Source: Vicinamibacterales bacterium (GTDB taxonomy: Bacteria > Acidobacteriota > Vicinamibacteria > Vicinamibacterales > UBA823). From it: a DNA stretch of 64,000 bases. Each line of letters opens with the position of its first letter. The first letter of the stretch is position 1. Under the pieces are notes generated by a model. The model was not told the origin of the DNA, searched no databases, and saw nothing but the letters and a program-made list of their open reading frames with translations. The stretch is from the NCBI GenBank assembly GCA_036012125.1, contig DASCOS010000009.1, positions 186,001 to 250,000 of the forward strand, written 5' to 3'. The translations under genes and the position numbers were made by a program. Below, one piece after another: positions 17,282 to 26,270 of this stretch.

Positions 17282-20200
17282 GGAAGTTGTTGGTCTGCAG
17301 CAGTTGTTCCAACCGGCCTATGTGGTCGCTCAACATGCTGTTCAGTTCTTGATACCGATTGAAGGCATCCTCTCCTGGCTGTTGGTCAGCCCGGATCAGG
17401 TTACTGTAGAGATAACTCAGCTGGTCAATGATGACCGGTCGGGAGTAACGGACCGGCGCGGTCACCAGGGCTTCTTTAATTTCCTTCAGAAGAGCGAGTA
17501 GCTGGTCGGGAGCCCCATCCCGCGCCTCATCCAGCTTCATGGCAGCGAAACGCGCATCACTAAGAGCATCTCGCACCTCAAGACCCAGACGGACCTGCGC
17601 CTCGAGGTTGGCCTGGGATGCAGTCCCTTCATCTACAACACGGGGATCAACCATCACCTCGAAATTCTGTGTATTGCTCCATCCACCGAGGGTGAGTCGC
17701 GCCTGGAAAATGCCAGGCACAACCATCGGACCATTCCGGCCAGAGCGCGAATCTAAGGGATCCCAAGGTCCGGCATGCCGCAAATCCCAGACAAACCGGT
17801 GTATGCCAGCCGTCTTCGGAAGCTGCGCCGTGCCCACAGCTTCAAGGTGCCATTCATTCATCCGCACTGAAGACGGCAACGACTGCTTGGGTACTGACTC
17901 GCTAGAAAAACTACGCACAAGCCTTCCTGTGTCATCAAGAATCTCGAGTCGTACTTCGCCGGCGGCATCAGACGCCAGATAATAGTCAATGTTCGCACCT
18001 GGGTCTGGATACTTCGGCTCATCGGGACTGGGGTCACCCCCGAAGCGACGGACACCGTAGAGCCGGTAAGTATCACGGACCGCGAAGAGATGTGTGTCCG
18101 ACAACGCAACCTGCCGTGATAACTCGTGTAGCGGTGTCAGATCGTCCAAAATCCAGAATCCACGTCCCATCGTGGAAAGAATCAAGTCTTGATTAACCAC
18201 CTTGATATCGCTTACAGGAGTGACCGGTAAATTAAGCTGCAACGGCTGCCACCGGACACCATCATCAAATGAGACGAACAGGCCGAATTCGGTGCCTGCG
18301 TATAGCAAACCTTGGCGGTCCGGGTCCTCTCGCACAACACGCACCGGATGGTCAGCCGGCACACCATTCTCTCCAGTCGTAATCCGCACCCAACTCTGAC
18401 CGTAATCCTCAGTCCTGAAAGCGTAGGGTGCGAAATCCCCAAGTTGGTACCGGAGGATCGTCGCGTATGCCTTCGCCGGATCGTGGGGGGACACCTCAAC
18501 GTTTTGTACGCGCCCATGTGGACCAATATTCGGAGGGGTCACATCGGTCCAAGTCGCACCATTGTCGCGAGTCACATGAATCGGTCCATCGTTGGCACCG
18601 ACCCAGATCACACCGGCTTCATGGGGCGACTCTTGGATGTCGTAGATCACGGCGAAATGCTCTTCACCCGTTACATCAATGGTGATCGGAGAGCCTGACA
18701 CAACCTGGGTCTCTGGTGAGAACGCAGTCAGGTCGGGCGAAATGGTGTCCCACGTCTCGCCACCGTTCTCTGTCACATGTACGAACTGCGAGGTATGGTA
18801 GACCCGGTTCGGATTGTGGGGCGACACATGGATCGGTGCGACTCGCTGGAAACGGAACGCAAGGTCTCTCGGATTGTGACCGTAAATATTCCAAAAACCC
18901 ACGTAGTACTGCTGTTCCTGACCAGTTCGCCGATTGTAAAGGCCAAACCGGCCTTTGCAATTGGCATAAACGATGGCAGGGTCGCCGGGTTTGGGAACGA
19001 CTGGACCCGTCTCGCACCCTCCATGTGACTCCCAGAGCGCAACGTGGCCTCCCGGTCTCCGTTGCGTTACCAAACTCGGCACCGAGATTGTGGAGTTATC
19101 CTGCTGGCCTGCAAATAGCCGGTAGGGAAACTCGTCACTAACATCCACTTGATAGAGTTCAGCCGTCGGTTGATTGTTCTGCGTCGACCAAGTTACTCCA
19201 CCATCGAGAGATACATTCGCACCCCCATCGTTTGATTGGATCATTAACTCCGGTTGGTCAGGATTGATCCACATATCATGATTGTCTCCGTGGGGGGTCG
19301 AAACACGCGTCCATAACTCGCCACCGTTCTGAGACATCCACTGTCCTTCAGCCATTCCCCACAGAACGTCAGGATTGGTCGGGTGGGCTTCAAGATTACA
19401 GTAATAGAACGAACGGTTACGAATTGACGCAAAGTCCGAGACCTGTCGCCAAGTCTCACCTCGGTCATCGGAGCGATAGACACCGCCCTCATTACCTGGG
19501 GCTTCAATCAAGACGTAGACCCGGTTCGGATCACCGTTTGAAACAGCTAGGTCGGCTTTTCCACGCAAACCGTTCGGCAATCCATTCGTGAGGTGCGCCC
19601 AGGTATCGCCGCCATCCACCGTCTTGTACACCCCACCCTCAAAGCCACCACTGATGATTGTCCAAGGCTTACGCTCGGCGAGCCACATCGTGGCGTAGAT
19701 TTCCTCAGGATTGTCCGGAGTGAACTCCAGATCAACGGCACCTGTGCTCTCCGACACGAAAAGAACTAGGTCCCAGGTTTGGCCGCCGTCGGCCGAGCGA
19801 TAAACACCACGCTCAGGATTAGGCGCAAAAGGGTTGCCGATAGCCGCCACGTACACCAAGTCAGGATTGGTAGGGTGAATAAGCACTGCCCCAGAATTAC
19901 CCGTGTTCTCAAGACCCAGGTGTTCCCAAGTCACGCCGGCATCAACCGACTTGTATACCCCTTTTCCAATGATCACGTTACTGCGTAACCCATCAGAGCC
20001 GGTGCTTACATAAATTACGTTCGGATCGGATTCAGCCACACGGATCGCCCCGATCGAGCCCGTGGCAAAGTACCCATCAGAAATGTTGTGCCAAGACTTC
20101 CCGTAGTCGGTAGTCTTCCACACACCGCCACCAGTCGCGCCCATATAAAAAGTCGAGGGCTGTGCCCGATGACCAGCGACAGCCGTTACACGACCGCCAC

Positions 20201-20351
20201 GAGATGGCCCGACCGTGCGATACTTAAGCCCGGCGAACAACTCGGCCCTGAATGTCGACGCCGTACTCGTCATCAACTGGGCGTTAGAAGATCTCGCGCC
20301 CGAGAAAAAAAGCGCTAACAGAACCACGATCACAAGTTTGGTGCGAAGCAT
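17268..20351 (-). CDS. Exported BNR/sortilin-like beta-propeller protein
   Basis: A 1027-residue exported protein built from many BNR/Asp-box type repeats. DGGQTWDLV, DGGDTWAHL, DRGETWRQV, DGGVTWSTQ, NGGETWDTI and NGATWTDV mark successive propeller blades, as in VPS10/sortilin-like and xyloglucanase-like proteins common in Acidobacteriota. The signal peptide (MLRTKLVIVVLLALFFSG) is cut at SNA|QLMT. The last 250 residues lack repeats and contain a Fn3-like part (YYLASDAAGEVRLEILDD) and a helical tail (EAQVRLGLEVRDALSDA). The ATG at 20351 has GGGAGGGA upstream; a GTG at 20360 is too close to it. It is the first gene of the operon leading to the glutaminyl cyclase. No glycosidase active site can be assigned, so binding or an unknown hydrolysis remains open. 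Confidence 0.88.
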   Translation of the reverse strand: MLRTKLVIVVLLALFFSGARSSNAQLMTSTASTFRAELFAGLKYRTVGPSRGGRVTAVAGHRAQPSTFYMGATGGGVWKTTDYGKSWHNISDGYFATGSIGAIRVAESDPNVIYVSTGSDGLRSNVIIGKGVYKSVDAGVTWEHLGLENTGNSGAVLIHPTNPDLVYVAAIGNPFAPNPERGVYRSADGGQTWDLVLFVSESTGAVDLEFTPDNPEEIYATMWLAERKPWTIISGGFEGGVYKTVDGGDTWAHLTNGLPNGLRGKADLAVSNGDPNRVYVLIEAPGNEGGVYRSDDRGETWRQVSDFASIRNRSFYYCNLEAHPTNPDVLWGMAEGQWMSQNGGELWTRVSTPHGDNHDMWINPDQPELMIQSNDGGANVSLDGGVTWSTQNNQPTAELYQVDVSDEFPYRLFAGQQDNSTISVPSLVTQRRPGGHVALWESHGGCETGPVVPKPGDPAIVYANCKGRFGLYNRRTGQEQQYYVGFWNIYGHNPRDLAFRFQRVAPIHVSPHNPNRVYHTSQFVHVTENGGETWDTISPDLTAFSPETQVVSGSPITIDVTGEEHFAVIYDIQESPHEAGVIWVGANDGPIHVTRDNGATWTDVTPPNIGPHGRVQNVEVSPHDPAKAYATILRYQLGDFAPYAFRTEDYGQSWVRITTGENGVPADHPVRVVREDPDRQGLLYAGTEFGLFVSFDDGVRWQPLQLNLPVTPVSDIKVVNQDLILSTMGRGFWILDDLTPLHELSRQVALSDTHLFAVRDTYRLYGVRRFGGDPSPDEPKYPDPGANIDYYLASDAAGEVRLEILDDTGRLVRSFSSESVPKQSLPSSVRMNEWHLEAVGTAQLPKTAGIHRFVWDLRHAGPWDPLDSRSGRNGPMVVPGIFQARLTLGGWSNTQNFEVMVDPRVVDEGTASQANLEAQVRLGLEVRDALSDARFAAMKLDEARDGAPDQLLALLKEIKEALVTAPVRYSRPVIIDQLSYLYSNLIRADQQPGEDAFNRYQELNSMLSDHIGRLEQLLQTNNFRGEN

Positions 20352-20616
20352 GACCAGCACTCCCTCCCAACTAGCGGAGATGGAATCCGCGTCCCCTACT
20401 CACGTACAGCAGCCACGTGCTGCGGCAGGCACGGTCGATTACTGTATCATCCTCGGGGCCCGGTACATTATCGAGCAGTTGATGGTTGACGCCGGATATG
20501 TTGACCGGAACTCTTTTACCGAAATCACCGACCGTCGACTAGATTGATCACCGTGGACAGTAACCACAACGAGGCCTCCTACAAGGCTAAGTTCTCCAAA
20601 TGTTAGGTTCCAGCCC

Positions 20617-21789
20617 ATGCGAAAACTCATATTTGTCACCTTCGTCATTGGCGTGTTCGCCTTAGCACCAAGAACCACCAGGGCACAGTTAGCTTTTACT
20701 GAGCACACGATCGCTACCGGTCTCAGTGGAGGCTACCAGGTCATAGCCGCTGATTTGAATGCAGACGGACGAACGGACCTCATTGCCCTCGCCAGCAGGT
20801 TGAGCGAGCTCATCTGGTTCGAAAACCCTGGCTGGCAGCGAAACGTCATCGCAGCAGACCGTGCTGGCATGATTAATCTTGCGGTGCATGATCTCACCGG
20901 CGATGGCATCCCCGAGATCGCGTTGGCAGAAGGCTTTTCTACAAGTCCGGACCGAAGTGCCGGGATTGTCTCAATTCTCGGACATACTGGTGACCCAAAA
21001 GCACCATGGTCCATCCAAGAGATCGACCGTGTTCCAACTTCGCACCGACTGCGCTGGATCAATCTCGATAACGATGTCTGGCTCGTCAATGCCCCGCTCG
21101 CTGGTAAAACCTCACAGCCGCCAGAGTATCGCGGTAGTACCCCTTTATACGCCTACGACCCGGACAACTGGAATCGAACACTAATCGCGAACGACGGCGG
21201 TGTCGTCCACGGCATTCAACCCGTTGAATGGGGTGGAACATCCTCTCAACAATCACTGTTAAGCGCGAGCTTCCTCGGTGTGCATTTGCATCGGTATGAC
21301 AATGGGTCATGGAGCCGTTCTCTGATCCACGCTGGCAACCCATCCGACTGGCCAGTCAGCGGTTCGAGCGAAGTCGACCTTGGAAACGTGGATGGTCAGC
21401 ACTATGTTGCCACGATTGATCCATGGCATGGCCATGAGGTGGTTGTCTACACTCAAGCCGATGGAACCTGGGTGCGTACCGTGATCGACGATACTCTTGA
21501 AGACGGGCACACACTCGTTGTCGGCGACCTCAACGGGAACGGGAACGACGAAATCATAGCTGGCGCACGCCGAGGCGCGCAGGTCATGCTCTACCAGTTC
21601 TCAGAAACCAGGTGGACGAAACAGGTGATTGACAATGGCGACATGGCTGCAGCAGGGTGCACCCTTGCCGATCTGAATCTAGATGACTTGTTGGATATTG
21701 CCTGCATTGGATCAGGCACCGCGAATCTAAAGTGGTACGAGAATCAGTCAATGATCGCTGCCTTGGAGTCCTCAGGTAGTAGTCGATAG
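20617..21789 (+). CDS. Exported FG-GAP/VCBS repeat protein
   Basis: A 390-residue exported protein with a signal peptide (MRKLIFVTFVIGVFALA) and predicted cut TRA|QLAF. The mature part is a chain of FG-GAP/VCBS repeats with Ca-binding loops: DLNADGRTDLI, DLTGDGIPEIA, DLNGNGNDEII and DLNLDDLLDIA. These form an integrin-like beta-propeller. It has no catalytic motif. It is divergent from the BNR gene with a 265-base gap, and 24 bases ahead of the exported aldolase gene, so the two likely form an operon. A role in binding or presenting a substrate is possible but only inferred. Confidence 0.87.
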   Translation: MRKLIFVTFVIGVFALAPRTTRAQLAFTEHTIATGLSGGYQVIAADLNADGRTDLIALASRLSELIWFENPGWQRNVIAADRAGMINLAVHDLTGDGIPEIALAEGFSTSPDRSAGIVSILGHTGDPKAPWSIQEIDRVPTSHRLRWINLDNDVWLVNAPLAGKTSQPPEYRGSTPLYAYDPDNWNRTLIANDGGVVHGIQPVEWGGTSSQQSLLSASFLGVHLHRYDNGSWSRSLIHAGNPSDWPVSGSSEVDLGNVDGQHYVATIDPWHGHEVVVYTQADGTWVRTVIDDTLEDGHTLVVGDLNGNGNDEIIAGARRGAQVMLYQFSETRWTKQVIDNGDMAAAGCTLADLNLDDLLDIACIGSGTANLKWYENQSMIAALESSGSSR

Positions 21790-21813
21790 CAACCCTTGGA
21801 AGGAAACTTAATC

Positions 21814-22623
21814 ATGGCCTTACGACCATCGATCATTCGTGGCGCTGTATTAGCGGTAGTGGTGTGTCTACTTGCCGTGCCAAGAGCTGGAACTCAGTCG
21901 GATCGAATGTATAACACGGCAAAACAAAAGCTGCTGAACGGCGAGCAGGTAGTTGGTGGCACGGTCTCAACCTCGGATCCGAACATCTATTGTGCCATGG
22001 CTCACGCTGGTTTTGATTTCCTTTGGATCGAGATGCAGCATAGTCCACTGACTTATTCGGAAGTTGCCAGAATGATTTGGGCCTGCAAAGACGCACCCGC
22101 GATACCGGTCATTCGAGTGCCGGACGCCACCGAGGGCGACATCCAGAAGGCAACAGATATTGGTGCACTTGGAATCATTGTGCCGATGGTCGCAACGGTA
22201 GAGGAAGCCGAAGCTGCCGTTCGCTACGCGAAGTATCCGCCTGAAGGACGGCGTAGTCGCGGTGGCGGACAGTACGGTGCACTATGGGGCCAAGACTACC
22301 GTGAAACCGCGAATGACAACATCCTGTTGATTGTGATGATTGAATCGCCAGACGGAATCGAGATTGCCGATCAGATCGCTTCAGTGCCTGGCATAGATGT
22401 TGTGTTTGCCGCAAGCGGTGATATTGGTAGTTTCACAGGCTATACGCAGGACGACCCGCAGTACCAAGTCCTCATCGATAAGATTCGTAACGATACGCTC
22501 GGCGCCGGCAAGAAACTCGGTGGTCCGTTCGGCTGGCGTGACCGAGAAGGATTTAGCTTCTTCCAGGCTTCTGGAGAAGCTGGACTGATCAGGGCTGGTG
22601 CGGGTGCGTTACTGCAGCGGTAG
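21814..22623 (+). CDS. HpcH/HpaI-type aldolase with a signal peptide
   Basis: A 269-residue member of the HpcH/HpaI class II aldolase family, whose known members cleave 4-hydroxy-2-oxo acids with a divalent metal. The conserved His is in FLWIEMQHSPLT, the substrate Arg in PPEGRRSRGGG, the metal Glu in MIESPDGIEIAD and the probable metal Asp in AASGDIGSF, where the family usually has GPxDL. The N-terminus is a clear signal peptide (MALRPSIIRGAVLAVVVCLL then PRAGT|QSD), which is unusual because characterised members are cytoplasmic. The ATG at 21814 has GGAAGGA about 9 bases upstream, inside a CCTTGGAAGG half-palindrome. It follows the FG-GAP gene by 24 bases. The substrate is unknown. Confidence 0.88.
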   Translation: MALRPSIIRGAVLAVVVCLLAVPRAGTQSDRMYNTAKQKLLNGEQVVGGTVSTSDPNIYCAMAHAGFDFLWIEMQHSPLTYSEVARMIWACKDAPAIPVIRVPDATEGDIQKATDIGALGIIVPMVATVEEAEAAVRYAKYPPEGRRSRGGGQYGALWGQDYRETANDNILLIVMIESPDGIEIADQIASVPGIDVVFAASGDIGSFTGYTQDDPQYQVLIDKIRNDTLGAGKKLGGPFGWRDREGFSFFQASGEAGLIRAGAGALLQR

Positions 22624-22691
22624 CAGGTTACCCCGGAGCAATCGGAAGTCCTTTTGGATATTATTTATCGCGCTGCTCACTCGCGTAGTCG

Positions 22692-23822
22692 CTATGAACT
22701 CATACACCAACGGCACATGATTTCCAGATAAGCATCAGTCACCATTGCCAAATTTTCAATTGAGCAGTATTCATCGGTTTTGTGGGCACACTTTGGTTCA
22801 CCAGGACCGAGAATCACAGTCGGCGGGTCGCCATAGGCCGGCTTCATTACTGATCCATCGGTGAAGTAGACGGCAGTGCCCGGCTCCGGTCGTCGCCCAA
22901 GACGCGTCTCCATCACCTCATAGACCTGCTGCACCCACTCGTTCCGAGAATCTGTGAGGACGCTATTTTCGCTGGCGATGTTCATCACATCGACTTCACT
23001 GCCAAGCGCCCCCTGCAACTGTTTCTGAATACTTTCAGCCGTTTGCCCAGGAATTGTTCTGATGTCGATGCCAATCTCCGCCTCGTCAGGCACCGAGTTG
23101 ATATTGAGTCCGCCAGTAATTGTCCCAACGTTAAGAGTGGGTAAACCCATTAGGGGATGCGGCTCAACCCCAAAATTGAAGTGGGTCAACTGTCTAACCA
23201 CATTGGCGATTTTATGAATCGCGTTATCTCCCTGCTCGGGCATTGAGGCGTGCGCTGTGACGCCAGTCGTCTTAATGTGATATCTGACGAGTCCCTTGTG
23301 TCCCACCAGTGGCTGATTTGCAGTCGGTTCACCCACAACGATGGCACCTGCTGAGCCGAGTGCGTCGGGTTGCGCGGCTAGGTAATGAGAACCCTCACAG
23401 CGAGTTTCCTCACCCGCAGTAAAAACAAGCACTAGGCCAGCTTTCCGTTTGGGTAACGTGGCAAAGTGCCGGGCTGCAAGCACAATCGCCGCTAGCGCGC
23501 CCTTCATGTCCGTGGATCCACGTCCGTAAAGCCGATCACCGTCGCGTTCACCGGCAAACGGATCGCGCCGCCACGGGTTCATCCCTAGCGGCACAACGTC
23601 CATATGGCCGGTGAAACAGATCGGCAGACCATTATCAGAGCCAGCCAGTGTCGCAACTAGACTTGTCCGCTTCTCTGCGAATTCGTAGTACGAGATACGG
23701 AAACCAACATCCTCCAATACCCGACCGAGTCGTTTCGCACAGGCGCGCTCTTCGCCGGGCGGGTTGACCGTGTTATATCGAAGCAGGTCGCACGTAAGAG
23801 AGACTGGATCGGTGTCGGGCAT
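22692..23822 (-). CDS. M20 family deacylase (ArgE/DapE-like)
   Basis: A 376-residue cytoplasmic metallohydrolase of the M20 family resembling acetylornithine deacetylase and succinyl-diaminopimelate desuccinylase. Zinc ligands and catalytic residues are in FTGHMDVVP, GRGSTDMKGALAA, TAGEETRCEGS (catalytic Glu-Glu) and VVGEPTANQPLVGHKG, with the last His near GEPKCAHKTDEYC. The dimerisation domain lies around residues 180-285. Since ArgJ is present, a separate ArgE is not needed for arginine synthesis, so this enzyme more likely deacylates other N-acyl amino acids; that is inference. It starts 6 bases after the exported phosphatase gene, an obvious operon. Confidence 0.9.
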   Translation of the reverse strand: MPDTDPVSLTCDLLRYNTVNPPGEERACAKRLGRVLEDVGFRISYYEFAEKRTSLVATLAGSDNGLPICFTGHMDVVPLGMNPWRRDPFAGERDGDRLYGRGSTDMKGALAAIVLAARHFATLPKRKAGLVLVFTAGEETRCEGSHYLAAQPDALGSAGAIVVGEPTANQPLVGHKGLVRYHIKTTGVTAHASMPEQGDNAIHKIANVVRQLTHFNFGVEPHPLMGLPTLNVGTITGGLNINSVPDEAEIGIDIRTIPGQTAESIQKQLQGALGSEVDVMNIASENSVLTDSRNEWVQQVYEVMETRLGRRPEPGTAVYFTDGSVMKPAYGDPPTVILGPGEPKCAHKTDEYCSIENLAMVTDAYLEIMCRWCMSS

Positions 23823-23828
23823 AGAACC

Positions 23829-24356
23829 CTACTGGCTCCCCGCCTGCCGCTCTGCCTCATCGATGAAAGACGCCCACTGCGGTTGCGTCGCGGGGTCCCA
23901 AATCTTAGCCATGTCAGAACGGGCGTCATCCTTCGGGACACCTTCGACTATCGTGCGGTATAGATATACGAAGGCTGATGCACGCATGTTCGCGAAGCAG
24001 TGCACAAGGACGCTCCGATCTTCGTTAGCTTTCATCACGTCAAAAAAGAGCTCCAAATCGCGTTGACTAGGCTCCTGCCAGGAAACCGGTATTTGAACAT
24101 ACGTCATCTCCTCCTGGGCAACATGGAAACCTTCGAGCGCGTTTCGTTCTTCATGAGCCGGTGCTAAGTTAACAACGACGTCATAACCGGCAGCTTTTAC
24201 TGCTGCTACTTCGTCGTACGTAATTTGTCCGGCCGTGCCAAGCTGAGTTGAGATTCGCAAGTATGCTCGTGCGTTCCCGAGCCCGTTGTCACTCTGGGCC
24301 GTCGCCCCGTCTGACATGAGAATCGCCACCGCGAACACCGTGCACCATCGCCACAT
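23829..24356 (-). CDS. Exported DUF442-like (beta-lactamase-hydrolase-associated) phosphatase
   Basis: A 175-residue protein with a signal peptide (MWRWCTVFAVAILMSDG then ATA|QSDN). The mature part resembles the DUF442/BLH-like protein tyrosine phosphatase fold: TAGQITYDEVAAVKAAGYDV near the start and VLVHCFANMRASAF at about residue 120, which holds the Cx5R phosphate-binding loop (Cys-Phe-Ala-Asn-Met-Arg is C-x4-R, so count the loop as H-C-x4-R-A). One residue less than the classic loop means catalysis is uncertain. The ATG at 24356 has GGAGG upstream, better than the frame's earlier start at 24380. An exported member of this family is unusual but seen in related bacteria. It precedes the M20 gene by 6 bases. 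Confidence 0.76.
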   Translation of the reverse strand: MWRWCTVFAVAILMSDGATAQSDNGLGNARAYLRISTQLGTAGQITYDEVAAVKAAGYDVVVNLAPAHEERNALEGFHVAQEEMTYVQIPVSWQEPSQRDLELFFDVMKANEDRSVLVHCFANMRASAFVYLYRTIVEGVPKDDARSDMAKIWDPATQPQWASFIDEAERQAGSQ

Positions 24357-24543
24357 AACCACCTCCGCTCTTCCAACCAAAGCCGGTCTACGACCGCCAA
24401 TAAATTAAGGTAGTCTTCACAGAACTGGCCTAGTCTATCGTCAATTTGGACCTCAGTTTCGGACTGTCGAATCGCAAACGTTACCGGTAGGTGTAGTGCA
24501 TGGTCCACTCAAGGTAATATTCTTGTAGGCAAAGGAGCCCCGC

Positions 24544-26238
24544 ATGGTATGTCGTCGTCTAAGGTTAAGTGGACTGATTGCTCTAGTTACGGTCTCATCG
24601 TGGACGTGCAATATTGGCCCGGCAGCATTTCATTTTGAGATCGTCGTGCCGCCGGAGGTAGCGGAGGGCCCACTGGACGGACGGATCCTGCTACTCGTAT
24701 CCAACACTGATGAACCAGAACCTCGCTTCCAACGTCTCCGGAGCCTCGAAACACCGCTTATCTTTGGCAGTGACGTCGAGAACTTAATTCCCGGTGAACC
24801 GACGGTACTGGATGTCAATTTACTGGGATTCCCGATCGAATCAATTTCGGAGATCCCACCAGGAGAGTACTTCGTCCAGGCGGTCTTAAACATCTACACG
24901 ACATTTAACCGAGCGGATGGCCACACGGTCAAAGCACACATGGACCATTGGGAAGGTCAACAGTGGAACCGCTCACCGGGAAATTTATACAGTTCGGTAA
25001 AATCGGTCACCATCGCTCCGTTCTCAGGTGGTACCGTTTCGATCGCGCTCACTGAAACCATTCCACCACTTGAGCCGGTCGAGGATACGAATTACGTCAA
25101 ACACATCAAATTCAAGAGCGACATTTTGAGTAACTGGTGGGGCCACGACATTGACCTCGGTGCAGTCGTCGTGCTGCCTGAGGGCTTTGACGAAAACCCA
25201 CAGGCACGTTACCCCGTTGTGTATTGGCACGGCCATTTTCCGCGTACCTTCACCGGGTTCCAGGAAGAACCACCCAGTCAGGAATTGACTAGTGCGGCGC
25301 GTGAACGTGCTGAAGGACGCCACTCTTTCTTTCAAGACTGGGTCTCGGGTAAGCTCCCACGTTTCTTGATCGTTCTCATGCAGCATCCCACACCGTTCTA
25401 TGACGACTCATATGCTGTTAACTCCGCGAATAACGGCCCCTATGGAGACGCCCTCACACAGGAGTTGATGCCTCGGGTCGAGGAACAGTTCCGAGCGATC
25501 GGTGAACCGTGGGCGCGTACACTCTCAGGCGGATCCACCGGGGGATGGGAGTCACTAGCCTGGCAGGTGTTCTATCCCGACATGTTTAATGGGGTGTGGA
25601 CGTTCTGCCCAGACCCCGTCGATTTTCGATACTTCCAGCTAGTCAATATCTATGAAGACGACAATGCTTTTCATCCCAACTCAACATGGAAAACAAGCGC
25701 TGTCCGCCCGTGGCAGCGCGGAACCGACGACCAAGTACGGTTCAGCCAGCGCGACGCGAGTCACCTCGAATCAGTCCTCGGTTCCCGCGGTCGCTCCGGC
25801 GACCAGATGGACATCTTCATGAACGTCTACGGCCCTGTGGGTGATGACGGGTATCCAAAGCTGCTCTATGACAAGCGGACCGGAGAAATTGATAAGAGCA
25901 TCGTCGAGTACTGGCGTGACAATTACGACCTCCGACACATTCTCGAGCGCGATTGGGAAACTCTCGGGCCGAAGTTGGTCGGGAAGTTACATTTTTTTAT
26001 GGGCGACACGGATACCTATTTCCTCGAAGAAGCGACACGACTCATGGAAGCATTCCTCGAACAGACGACCGCCCCCTACTACGAAGGCTCCTTCGATTGG
26101 GGCGTCCGGCAGCCGCACTGCTACTCCGGCATGCCAGAGTTTCCTGGACAGACGTCCTATCAGAGGGTGCTCCCACGAATGCTAGAGCACATTCTCGAAA
26201 CGGCACCTGTCGGCGCAGACGTCACGAGTTGGCGTTGA
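24544..26238 (+). CDS. Exported esterase-like alpha/beta hydrolase
   Basis: A 564-residue protein of the putative-esterase (esterase D/enterochelin esterase-like) alpha/beta group. The N-terminal hydrophobic part (LSGLIALVTVSSWTC) suggests a signal; a lipobox is not clear. Residues of about 30-190 form a beta-rich domain (PPEVAEGPLDGRILLLVSN, PGEYFVQAVLNIYTTFNRAD). The hydrolase domain begins near YPVVYWHGHFPRTF, has the nucleophile in TLSGGSTGGWESLAW, an acid probably in FFMGDTDTYFLE and a C-terminal His in VRQPHCYSG. The ATG at 24544 has AAAGGAG upstream. A TAATAT sequence 24 bases before the start could be its -10 box. The substrate is unknown; an ester of a carbohydrate or a peptide is possible. 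Confidence 0.85.
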   Translation: MVCRRLRLSGLIALVTVSSWTCNIGPAAFHFEIVVPPEVAEGPLDGRILLLVSNTDEPEPRFQRLRSLETPLIFGSDVENLIPGEPTVLDVNLLGFPIESISEIPPGEYFVQAVLNIYTTFNRADGHTVKAHMDHWEGQQWNRSPGNLYSSVKSVTIAPFSGGTVSIALTETIPPLEPVEDTNYVKHIKFKSDILSNWWGHDIDLGAVVVLPEGFDENPQARYPVVYWHGHFPRTFTGFQEEPPSQELTSAARERAEGRHSFFQDWVSGKLPRFLIVLMQHPTPFYDDSYAVNSANNGPYGDALTQELMPRVEEQFRAIGEPWARTLSGGSTGGWESLAWQVFYPDMFNGVWTFCPDPVDFRYFQLVNIYEDDNAFHPNSTWKTSAVRPWQRGTDDQVRFSQRDASHLESVLGSRGRSGDQMDIFMNVYGPVGDDGYPKLLYDKRTGEIDKSIVEYWRDNYDLRHILERDWETLGPKLVGKLHFFMGDTDTYFLEEATRLMEAFLEQTTAPYYEGSFDWGVRQPHCYSGMPEFPGQTSYQRVLPRMLEHILETAPVGADVTSWR

Positions 26239-26245
26239 GGGCTCC

Positions 26246-26270
26246 GGTCTTGAGGACACAACTCAAGGCC
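26246..26270. terminator. Hairpin between convergent genes
   Basis: GGTCTTGAG and CTCAAGGCC pair over 9 bp with one G-U, closing a 7-base loop (gacacaa). It sits exactly between the esterase gene and the convergent deacylase gene and overlaps the stop codon of the latter. There is no T-run on either side, so it is at best a weak or factor-assisted bidirectional terminator, or an RNA-end stabiliser. Confidence 0.42.

Noticed and set aside
20215-20547. A 110-codon plus-strand frame before the FG-GAP gene.
   Set aside because: Its first half is antisense to the BNR propeller gene and its second half lies in the divergent promoter region. No ribosome site or family likeness.
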